DNA of 10,115 nucleotides from Treponema sp. GTDB taxonomy: Bacteria; Spirochaetota; Spirochaetia; Treponematales; Treponemataceae. Positions 1-4,973 of the stretch are shown here, piece after piece. Position 1 is the stretch's first letter. The number at the start of each line of letters is the position of its first letter. Where the stretch lies: positions 1 to 10,115 of the forward strand of contig JAFLSP010000058.1 in NCBI GenBank assembly GCA_022510885.1, read 5' to 3'. The notes below the pieces were generated by a model. It was not told where the DNA came from. It saw nothing but the letters and a program-made list of their open reading frames with translations, and searched no databases. A program made the position numbers and the translations under genes.

Positions 1-57
1 AGTTTGTTCAACGGTCTTGCGGAAAAATATCCGTCGCCGGAGACCGCGCGCCGCTGA
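1..57 (+). CDS. possible C-terminal tail of an upstream gene (partial)
   Basis: Frame 1 is open from the first base to a TGA at 55-57 and reads SLFNGLAEKYPSPETARR. Its composition looks like an ordinary protein C-terminus, and the reading frame ends 44 bases before brnT, just ahead of the brnT promoter. No family can be assigned from 18 residues. The competing reading, a TTG-started N-terminal extension of brnT through the same bases, gives an arginine-rich stretch unlike the BrnT family, so this tail is the better reading. It could still be chance. Confidence 0.35.
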   Translation, partial: SLFNGLAEKYPSPETARR

Positions 58-64
58 ACGCCGC

Positions 65-93
65 TTGCAATGCGTGCCTGTTCAATGTACAAT
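65..93 (+). promoter_or_regulatory. sigma70-type promoter of brnTA
   Basis: A TTGCAA -35 element lies at 65-70 and a TACAAT -10 element at 88-93, separated by exactly 17 bases. Transcription would be expected to begin about 7 bases past the -10, near base 100-101, which is the A of the brnT ATG at 101. The -10 overlaps a direct repeat, CAATGTA followed by CAATGAT (83-96), and the palindrome TGTACA (86-91). BrnTA complexes are known to repress their own promoters, so these could be operator bases, but that is inference. Confidence 0.6.
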
Positions 94-100
94 GATAGTT

Positions 101-433
101 ATGGAGAGAAACAGGGATTTTGTCTATCTTGGCACATTTGTTTGGGACACGGAGAAAAACGAGCGGAACAAAGTGAAGCACAGGGGGCTGGACTTTGAGA
201 CTGCCGTGCGTATATTCGCCGACCCTTTTCTGTATTCAGAATACGACCACATGCATTCGGAACAGGCTGGAGAGTACCGCGTGAAAAATCTCGGACTGCT
301 GCACGGTGTCGTTGTTCTAGCGGTATGGACGGTGGAGAAAGGCGGCATGATACGGGTAATCTCTGCCCGGAACGCCACGCCAAAGGAGGTGCAGATATAT
401 GAACGCCATGCAAAAGACGTACAAGGCTATTGA
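101..433 (+). CDS. brnT: BrnT family toxin (ribonuclease) of a type II toxin-antitoxin system
   Basis: This encodes the toxin of a BrnT/BrnA pair. Family members have a RelE-like fold and cut RNA, stopping translation. From the ATG at 101 the protein is 110 residues, close to the usual 90-100. Visible family signatures are FVWDTEKNERNKVKHRGLDF (residues 13-32, with W15, D16, K19, N23, K26 and H27), R60, and the C-terminal core IRVISARNATPKEVQIYERH (84-103), which holds R85, S88, A89, R90, E96 and Y100. The ATG at 101 is preferred because the alternative at 92 lies inside the -10 box and could not be on the transcript. No Shine-Dalgarno precedes it, consistent with leaderless translation. It overlaps brnA by 35 bases. 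Base composition is lower in G+C than its neighbours, which suggests acquisition by transfer. Confidence 0.88.
   Translation: MERNRDFVYLGTFVWDTEKNERNKVKHRGLDFETAVRIFADPFLYSEYDHMHSEQAGEYRVKNLGLLHGVVVLAVWTVEKGGMIRVISARNATPKEVQIYERHAKDVQGY
382..389 (+). promoter_or_regulatory. strong ribosome binding site of brnA
   Basis: AAAGGAGG at 382-389 lies 9 bases ahead of the ATG at 399. It fixes the brnA start at 399 rather than the ATG at 408. It sits inside the brnT coding region. It contrasts with the absence of any ribosome binding site at brnT, so antitoxin synthesis from the shared mRNA is probably favoured over toxin. Confidence 0.8.
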
Positions 434-692
434 TTTCCCGCCGCTGACTGAACGGCAGGAAACGCTTATAGAATCGCTGAAAGCCGTGAGACCCGAGGAA
501 ATCGACACGTCTGATATGCCGGAATGCACGGGAAACGGTGCGCCGCGCTACGTTCGGCAGACGGATGTTCATGCGAAGATTGACGACGACACGCTTGCAT
601 GGCTCAAGGAGGCTGGTAAGGATTATCTGTGCCGACTCAACAGTGTGTTGCGGTGGGCGCGACTGAACGGCTGTCCTGTCACGCTGCTGTAG
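399..692 (+). CDS. brnA: BrnA family antitoxin
   Basis: The 97-residue partner of BrnT. BrnA antitoxins bind and neutralise BrnT through the N-terminal part and bind DNA through a C-terminal ribbon-helix-helix domain, usually repressing the operon. The N-terminal half is charged and proline-containing (FPPLTERQETLIESLKAV, 13-30). The DNA-binding part is recognisable as KIDDDTLAWLKEAGKDYL (60-77) followed by CRLNSVLRWAR (78-88), matching the family pattern in which a strand is followed by a helix and then the glycine-containing turn and second helix. Gene order toxin then antitoxin is normal for this family. It ends with TAG 14 bases before the next promoter, and no terminator is visible between, so brnTA transcripts may run into the riboswitch leader. 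Confidence 0.85.
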   Translation: MNAMQKTYKAIDFPPLTERQETLIESLKAVRPEEIDTSDMPECTGNGAPRYVRQTDVHAKIDDDTLAWLKEAGKDYLCRLNSVLRWARLNGCPVTLL

Positions 693-706
693 GCGCGCCG
701 CTCCCC

Positions 707-735
707 TTGACAACGCGCGGCAAAATTGCTACAAA
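707..735 (+). promoter_or_regulatory. strong promoter of the manganese-riboswitch permease gene
   Basis: A consensus TTGACA -35 (707-712), a 17-base spacer and TACAAA -10 (730-735), the latter preceded by TG at 727-728 as in an extended -10. The predicted start, near base 742, is just upstream of the first paired strand of the riboswitch at 749. A strong promoter followed by attenuation is the usual arrangement for a transcriptional riboswitch. Confidence 0.75.
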
Positions 736-748
736 AAGATACCACTTT

Positions 749-841
749 GCAAAAGCGGGAGTAGTCTGCGATTGCAGGAGCAACATACCCGACGAAAGTC
801 TGTTCCTGCAAGTCCGGTGTTCGGATGACAAGACCTTTTGC
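749..841 (+). ncRNA. yybP-ykoY manganese riboswitch aptamer
   Basis: The two conserved ends of the yybP-ykoY (RF00080) class are present: GGGAGTAG at 757-764 after the closing stem, and AAGACC at 830-835 before its 3' strand. P1 is GCAAAAG (749-755) with CTTTTGC (835-841), 7 perfect pairs. Inside, GTC (764-766) pairs with GAC (827-829). One arm is TTGCAGGA (772-779) with TCCTGCAA (804-811), an internal loop CAACATACCC, and a GAC-GAAA-GTC cap (791-800). The other arm is TCCG (813-816) with CGGA (822-825). This is the expected junction with two arms, in which loops L1 and L3 meet to hold Mn2+. Members of this class sense Mn2+ and usually turn on Mn2+ efflux genes. Identification is by eye from conserved motifs and pairing; no covariance model was run. 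Confidence 0.9.
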
Positions 842-886
842 GTGGAGATGCGGCAGCATTTTCGCGCGGAGGTCTTTTGTTTTTTT
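830..886 (+). terminator. regulated intrinsic terminator (expression platform of the riboswitch)
   Basis: AAGACCT (830-836) pairs with AGGTCTT (870-876). Further pairs inside the stem include GCG (840-842) with CGC (865-867), and there is a small inner hairpin ATGC/GCAT (848-851 with 856-859). The stem is followed by TTGTTTTTTT (877-886), as in a Rho-independent terminator. Its 5' strand uses the same bases as the conserved 3' part of the aptamer (830-841), so aptamer closing and terminator formation exclude each other. Mn2+ binding should therefore prevent termination and switch the permease gene on. Confidence 0.85.
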
Positions 887-892
887 AGGAGG
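887..892 (+). promoter_or_regulatory. ribosome binding site of the permease gene
   Basis: AGGAGG directly follows the terminator U-tract and lies 5 bases before the ATG at 898. It is not part of the terminator stem, which supports control at transcription rather than translation. Confidence 0.8.
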
Positions 893-897
893 TCCGT

Positions 898-2214
898 ATG
901 GAGCTGAAATGGGTCGTGCTGGGAATCGCCGTGGTGATGTACGCGCTGGTGATTGTGTTCCAGGAGCGGAAGGTGTGGTTCACCTCGCTCGCCGCGCTTG
1001 CCGTGGTGGTGCTGGGGACGCTGTTCCCCGCGCAGATTTTTCTGGGCGAGGGACGCTCGTTCGCGCTGCTGCATTCGCTCGGCACGCTCATCAACTGGAA
1101 CGTGCTGATGATTTACGTGGGCAGCATGGCGATTGCCGCGCTCTTCCTGTACTCAAAAGTGCCGGCACGGATTGCGGACGCGCTCGTCTCCATTGCGCCG
1201 AGCACGGGCGTCGCCATCGTGCTGATTCTGGCGATGACGGGCATCATCTCCATTTTCGTGGAGAACGTGGCGACCGTGCTCGTCATGGCGCCGATTGCCC
1301 TCTCGCTGTGCAAGAAGCGCGGCATCAGTCCCGCCTACGTGATGATTGGCCTTGCCGTCATGTCGAACCTTGAGGGAACGGCGACGCTCGTGGGCGACCC
1401 GCCGAGCATGATTTTCGCCAGCTACGCGGGCTACAGCTTCAACGACTTTTTCGTGCATCAGGGGAAGCTGTCCATTTTCTTCTTCATTCAGGCGGGGCTG
1501 CTGACCGGCTGCCTGTTCTTCTACCTGTTTTTCGCGCGCAACAAGGAAAAGAGCGCGGTGCAGGCCGAGCCGATTCTCTCCCCCGTTCCCGCCGCGCTCC
1601 TGCTCGCGCTCATCTTCGGCCTTGCGGGCATTTCCTTCGTCAGGACGGACTTCGCCTATCTGTCCGGGCTGTACTGCTTCGCGCTCGGCGTGATTGGCGT
1701 GGCATGGTACTTCGCGGCGCAGAAAAAAGGCGCGGGCGGAACCTGGGAACTGGTCAGCGGGCTTGATTGGGAGACGATTGCCTTCCTGATGGGGATTTTC
1801 GTGGTGGTCGGCGCAATCAGCGAGACGGGGCTGCTCGGCGACTTTGCCGCGTTCCTTGCGCGCATGACGGGCGGCAACGTGCTCGCGGGCTTTGTCCTCG
1901 TGCTTACCGTGTCGATTCTGATTTCCGGCTTTGTGGACAACGTGCCGTACATCATCGTCATGCTTCCCGTGGCCGGCTCGCTCGCGGCGCAGATGGGCAT
2001 CAGCCCGGAGCTGCTGATGTTCGCGCTGCTCATCGGCTCGTGCCTGGGCGGCAACCTCACGCCGTTCGGGGCGAGCGCGAACGTGGTCGCCATGGGCATC
2101 CTCAGGCGCGAGGGGCATCCCATTCGCTTTGCGGGCTGGCTCAGGGTCTGCCTGCCTTTCACCGTGCTGACGACCGCCGCCGCCGCCATAACGCTCTGGC
2201 TCGTGTGGGCATAG
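898..2214 (+). CDS. ArsB/P-protein/SLC13-type ion permease under manganese riboswitch control
   Basis: A 438-residue integral membrane protein of the ion transporter superfamily, with about 11-12 hydrophobic segments. Two homologous halves can be seen from paired motifs: FVENVATVLVMAPIAL (120-135) and FVDNVPYIIVMLPVAG (345-360), each with an acidic-Asn pair (E122/N123 and D347/N348). The re-entrant motifs GTATLVGDPPS (160-170) and GGNLTPFGASANVV (384-397) are those of ArsB, the OCA2 P-protein and NhaD-like carriers. These families move anions or exchange cations such as Na+ for protons; sequence alone does not give the substrate. The Mn2+ riboswitch in its leader argues for a role in manganese homeostasis, most simply Mn2+ export at high Mn2+. 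It is monocistronic, ending 15 bases from the convergent M20 gene. Family assignment is strong; the manganese role is inference from regulation. Confidence 0.88.
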   Translation: MELKWVVLGIAVVMYALVIVFQERKVWFTSLAALAVVVLGTLFPAQIFLGEGRSFALLHSLGTLINWNVLMIYVGSMAIAALFLYSKVPARIADALVSIAPSTGVAIVLILAMTGIISIFVENVATVLVMAPIALSLCKKRGISPAYVMIGLAVMSNLEGTATLVGDPPSMIFASYAGYSFNDFFVHQGKLSIFFFIQAGLLTGCLFFYLFFARNKEKSAVQAEPILSPVPAALLLALIFGLAGISFVRTDFAYLSGLYCFALGVIGVAWYFAAQKKGAGGTWELVSGLDWETIAFLMGIFVVVGAISETGLLGDFAAFLARMTGGNVLAGFVLVLTVSILISGFVDNVPYIIVMLPVAGSLAAQMGISPELLMFALLIGSCLGGNLTPFGASANVVAMGILRREGHPIRFAGWLRVCLPFTVLTTAAAAITLWLVWA

Positions 2215-2229
2215 CGGCGGAACGCGCGC

Positions 2230-3459
2230 TCAGTCCTGCACGAACAGCGCGGCGAGCGTCTCCGCGTCCTTGACCATGTTCTCAATCACGCAGTACTCGT
2301 TCGGCTGGTGCGCGCGCTCGTCGAGCGTGCTCCACACGGCGGCATGGTAGCCCTTGCAGCGCAAGTACGCGCCCACCGTGCCTCCGCCGATGCCCACCGT
2401 CCGCGCCGTCACGCCGCGCGATGTTTGCAGGGCGGCGGCAAGTTTTTGCACCACGGGCGCGTCGGCGGGCGTTGCCGGCGACTGCTCCGCCTGCAGCTCC
2501 TCCGTCTCGACCTTCACGCCGTACTGCGCTTCCACGGCGGCAATGCGCTTTTTGATTTCGGCGCGCACCTCGTCAAGCGGGTACTGCGGCAGGACGCGGC
2601 AGTCCATGCAGAACACGTCGTCCCCGGGAATGATGTTCACGCTGCCCACGTTCGCCTCGCGCTTGGTCGGCTGGAACGTGGAGTGGTCGGGCGTGAACAG
2701 CGCGTCCTTCGCGCCAAAGTGGCGCTCCAGGTCGTGCAGGCGCAGGGCGAGGTCGCAGGCGGCCAGGCAGGCGTTGTTGCCTTCGTCGGGACGCGAGCCG
2801 TGGCACTGCCGTCCGCTCGTGTGGACGCGCAGCCAGTAGATGTTCTTTTCGGCGATTTCAATCGTCTCGCCTGTGGGGTCGCCGCCGTCGGGAATGACGA
2901 TGAGGTCCTGCTTGCGGAACAGGGACGGGTGCTTGTCCAGCAGGTAGCGGATGCCATAGGCCGAGCCGCATTCCTCGTCCGCCATGAACAGCAGTTTGAC
3001 CGTGTGCGCGGGGACGATGCCCGTCCTGAGCAGGGAAAGCGCGGCGAACACGCCGCTCACCAGCCCCTGCTGATTGTCCTCCGTGCCGCGCCCGTAGAGC
3101 CTGCCCTCCTTTTCCGTGACCGTCCAGGGGTCGCCCTGCCACAGCGCAGGCTCGCCGATGGGAACGACGTCAAGGTGCGCCATGACCCAGACGGTGCGCG
3201 CGTCGCTTTTGCCCGGCACGGTCGCAATCAGGTTCGGGCGGATGCCGCCGGGAACGCGCCCGTCGGGCGCGTCGAAGCGCCGTAAGTCGGAAAAGCCCTG
3301 CGCGGAAAGCCAGCCTTCGAGCGCGGCGCATTTTTCTGCTTCTCCCGTGCCGCCGCTTTCGGGCGCGAGCGCGGGGTGCGCCGTCAGCAGCGTTTGCAGC
3401 GCGGTCATCTCTTTTATGTTCGCGCGGATATAGTCCCGCGCGGTCTCAAAGTCGCTCAT
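2230..3459 (-). CDS. M20 family metallopeptidase/deacylase (ArgE/DapE/PepV-like)
   Basis: A cytoplasmic dizinc hydrolase of 409 residues that would cleave a peptide or amide bond with a free carboxylate nearby; the exact substrate is not readable. Metal and catalytic residues are all present: MAHLDVVP with H95 and D97, GRGTEDNQQ with D128, ADEECGS with catalytic E162 and metal ligand E163, PDGGDPTGE with D191, and the terminal ligand in DERAHQPNEY (H384). H220 in RQCHGSRPDEG is the dimerisation-domain residue that completes the active site in this fold. The ATG (3459-3457) overlaps the galE stop as ATGA, so it is probably translated by coupling. A purine-rich stretch, AGAGGAAGG, lies just ahead. 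It has no signal peptide. Diaminopimelate/ornithine deacylase or dipeptidase roles are equally possible. Confidence 0.88.
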   Translation of the reverse strand: MSDFETARDYIRANIKEMTALQTLLTAHPALAPESGGTGEAEKCAALEGWLSAQGFSDLRRFDAPDGRVPGGIRPNLIATVPGKSDARTVWVMAHLDVVPIGEPALWQGDPWTVTEKEGRLYGRGTEDNQQGLVSGVFAALSLLRTGIVPAHTVKLLFMADEECGSAYGIRYLLDKHPSLFRKQDLIVIPDGGDPTGETIEIAEKNIYWLRVHTSGRQCHGSRPDEGNNACLAACDLALRLHDLERHFGAKDALFTPDHSTFQPTKREANVGSVNIIPGDDVFCMDCRVLPQYPLDEVRAEIKKRIAAVEAQYGVKVETEELQAEQSPATPADAPVVQKLAAALQTSRGVTARTVGIGGGTVGAYLRCKGYHAAVWSTLDERAHQPNEYCVIENMVKDAETLAALFVQD

Positions 3460-4442
3460 GCCTTCCTCTCATGCAGGTATTTTTGGTAGGCCTTCCAGGT
3501 CGTGCCAATCAGCGTGTCGATGTCGCTGTAGCGCGGCGACCAGCCGAGCGTCTCGCGCGCGTAGGCGGAGGTCGCGGTGAGTTCCGCCGGGTCGCCCGGC
3601 CGCCGCTCCACATACGCCGCCGGAATCTCCTTGCCCGTGATGCGCCGCGCGGCCTCCAGCATTTCGGTGACGCTCGTGCCGGTCTCGCTGCCCAGGTTGA
3701 CCGCGAGGCTTCTGTCGTTTTTGGTGATGTAGTCCAGCGCCCGCACGTGCGCGTCGGCAAGGTCGCTCACGTGCACGTAGTCGCGGATGCAGGTGCCGTC
3801 GCGCGTGTCGTAGTCGCTGCCAAAGACCTTCATCTCCGCGCGCATGCCGCACGCCGTCTCCATGATGACGGGCAGCAGGTTCGCGGGATTCTGCTCCAGT
3901 CCGTACAGCTCGCCGTCGGGGTCGTAGCCCGCCGCGTTGAAGTAGCGCAGGGCGGCAAAGCGCAGCCCTTTCAGCCGGTCGTACCACTGCATGATTTCTT
4001 CGATATTGTATTTGGTGAACCCGTAGTAGTTCGCGGGCTGCTTCGGGTGCCGCTCGTCAATCGGCAGGTACTGCGGCTCGCCGAAAACCGCCGCGCTTGA
4101 CGAAAAGACCATGCGCGTGCAGCCGTGCGCGAGCGCGGCGTTCATGATGGCAATCGTGCCGCTCAGGTTGTTCAGCGAGTATTTTTCGGGCGTGAGCATG
4201 GATTCGCCCGCCGCCTTGAACGCCGCCAGGTGGACAAAGGCATCGAAGCCGCGCGCGAAGGCCTTGTCCAGGTCGTCGGGGTGCAGGATGTCGCCCGCGA
4301 TGAAGCCGTTGCGCGCGAACAGGTTTTGCAGCAGCCCGCTCGAAAGGTTGTCGAACACCGTCACCGCGTGTCCCTTTGCCATGAGCGCCTTGACCACGTG
4401 GCTGCCGATGTAGCCCGCGCCGCCGATTACGAGAATGTTCAT
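3456..4442 (-). CDS. galE: UDP-glucose 4-epimerase
   Basis: This interconverts UDP-glucose and UDP-galactose with tightly bound NAD, feeding the Leloir pathway and glycan synthesis. It is an extended short-chain dehydrogenase of 328 residues from the chosen start, the normal size. The Rossmann nucleotide motif is GGAGYIG (7-13), followed by DNLSSG (31-36). The catalytic set is SSSAAVFG (114-121) and YGFTK (Y140, K144), and RYFNAAGYDP (166-175) is the usual epimerase segment. The start at 4442 is chosen because MNILVIGGAGY is the normal N-terminus and GAGGAGG lies 5 bases ahead. An in-frame ATG at 4505 falls at the predicted transcription start and would add 21 hydrophilic residues. It is first in an operon with the M20 peptidase. 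Confidence 0.94.
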   Translation of the reverse strand: MNILVIGGAGYIGSHVVKALMAKGHAVTVFDNLSSGLLQNLFARNGFIAGDILHPDDLDKAFARGFDAFVHLAAFKAAGESMLTPEKYSLNNLSGTIAIMNAALAHGCTRMVFSSSAAVFGEPQYLPIDERHPKQPANYYGFTKYNIEEIMQWYDRLKGLRFAALRYFNAAGYDPDGELYGLEQNPANLLPVIMETACGMRAEMKVFGSDYDTRDGTCIRDYVHVSDLADAHVRALDYITKNDRSLAVNLGSETGTSVTEMLEAARRITGKEIPAAYVERRPGDPAELTATSAYARETLGWSPRYSDIDTLIGTTWKAYQKYLHERKA

Positions 4443-4447
4443 GTATG

Positions 4448-4454
4448 CCTCCTC
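4448..4454 (-). promoter_or_regulatory. ribosome binding site that fixes the galE start
   Basis: Read on the minus strand this is GAGGAGG, 5 bases before the ATG at 4442-4440. It supports the conventional galE start over the upstream in-frame ATG at 4505. Confidence 0.75.
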
Positions 4455-4511
4455 GGTTTTGTGCTTGCCCCCTCCGCGCACTGTGCTAGCTTTGCTGGAG
4501 TCCATGTTCCG

Positions 4512-4540
4512 AGTATACTGCAATGTAAAAACTTATTGAA
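4512..4540 (-). promoter_or_regulatory. promoter of the galE operon
   Basis: Minus strand: weak -35 TTCAAT (4540-4535), 17-base spacer, -10 TATACT (4517-4512). Six bases after the -10 comes an ATG (4505-4503), so transcription should start on that A. The ATG is in frame with galE and no stop codon intervenes. The -10 is good, but the -35 matches the consensus poorly. Confidence 0.5.
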
Positions 4541-4627
4541 GATGCTTGCTGTCTTGGGGTGACAAAGCCCCGCGACAGCGCCGCTCCGACTGCTTCTGCA
4601 TACGTGGCTCAAATGGTGCTGGATGGG

Positions 4628-4767
4628 GGATGCGAATGTGGCTGGAACGGGGGCGTGCTTCAGTGGGAAACTGGGACGCGAATACAGCGGGAGCAAGGTG
4701 CGTGCTTCAGTAAGAAGCAGGGATGCGAATACGGCGGGAACAGGGTGCGTGATTCAGCAAGGAGCAG
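4628..4767. repeat. three tandem degenerate copies of a 46-47 bp repeat
   Basis: Copies lie at 4628-4673 (46 bp), 4674-4720 (47 bp) and 4721-4767 (47 bp). Each begins GGAYGCGAAT, then has a GG-rich middle (GGCTGGAACGG, AGCGGGAGCAAGG, GGCGGGAACAGGG), then GCGTGMTTCAG, and closes with a purine-rich end. Copies 2 and 3 are most alike. Copy 2 contains a perfect 6-bp hairpin, TGCTTC-AGTAA-GAAGCA (4703-4719), which is decayed in the other two. There are no unique spacers between copies, so it is not a CRISPR array. It resembles a decaying minisatellite. Confidence 0.8.
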
Positions 4768-4792
4768 GGTGGTGCATCTGCGCAGGAGTATG

Positions 4793-4816
4793 ACGCACAT
4801 CTGTGCAGGTGTGCGT
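4793..4816. repeat. inverted repeat ACGCACA-N10-TGTGCGT
   Basis: A perfect 7-bp inverted repeat (4793-4799 with 4810-4816) with a 10-base loop, just after the tandem repeats. It is followed on the + strand by only TTGT, so it is not a convincing terminator. Function unknown. Confidence 0.45.
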
Positions 4817-4859
4817 TTGTAACGTGTGCTGATGTCGTGGAATCATGTGTGTGGATGTA

Positions 4860-4891
4860 CGGTGTGGTTTGCTCAATGCCGCTCCACACCG
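4860..4891. repeat. inverted repeat CGGTGTGG-N16-CCACACCG
   Basis: A perfect 8-bp inverted repeat (4860-4867 with 4884-4891) with a 16-base loop. No T-run follows on either strand. It lies 83 bases beyond the ABC-F stop on the minus strand, so it could be an mRNA 3'-end stabilising hairpin or a protein-binding site. Neither can be shown from the sequence. Confidence 0.45.
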
Positions 4892-4973
4892 GAACGCGAG
4901 CAAAGCGATGTTTATATCAGCATAGCATACCGTGGCGAAAAAGGCAAGGAACGACCCCGGGCATGGGCGGGAA

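Larger units (their letters stand above)
4524..4973. other. 450-base intergenic stretch without a convincing gene
   Basis: It lies between the 5' end of the galE operon and the 3' end of the ABC-F gene. It holds the galE -35 region, three tandem repeat copies and two inverted repeats, listed separately. The longest open frame on the + strand (4559-4822) crosses the repeats, whose 46-47 base period changes frame in every copy. Its product is rich in Gly, Cys and Arg, resembles nothing I know, and is not accepted. I saw no tRNA-like cloverleaf. Past the ABC-F stop there is no clear stem plus T-run on the minus strand, so where that operon terminates is unclear. Confidence 0.6.

Noticed and set aside
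17..100. TTG-started N-terminal extension of brnT
   Set aside because: It adds an Arg-rich stretch unlike BrnT and begins upstream of the brnT promoter; the conserved protein starts near the ATG at 101.
749..841. Other riboswitch classes (fluoride, guanidine, c-di-GMP, glycine)
   Set aside because: The conserved GGGAGTAG and AAGACC ends and the paired P1 fit yybP-ykoY; the signature bases of the others were not found.
1153..2118. 321-codon minus-strand frame opposite the permease
   Set aside because: Its His/Arg/Glu-rich composition is typical of the antisense of a membrane protein; it has no ribosome binding site or family signature.
2308..3285. 325-codon + strand frame opposite the M20 gene
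   Set aside because: A shadow of a gene whose full catalytic residue set is visible on the minus strand.
4628..4767. CRISPR array
   Set aside because: The copies are head to tail without unique spacers, are degenerate and number only three; there are no cas genes in the window.
4559..4822. 87-codon open frame through the tandem repeats
   Set aside because: The repeat period shifts frame in each copy, so the protein is not repetitive; there is no ribosome binding site and no familiar sequence.
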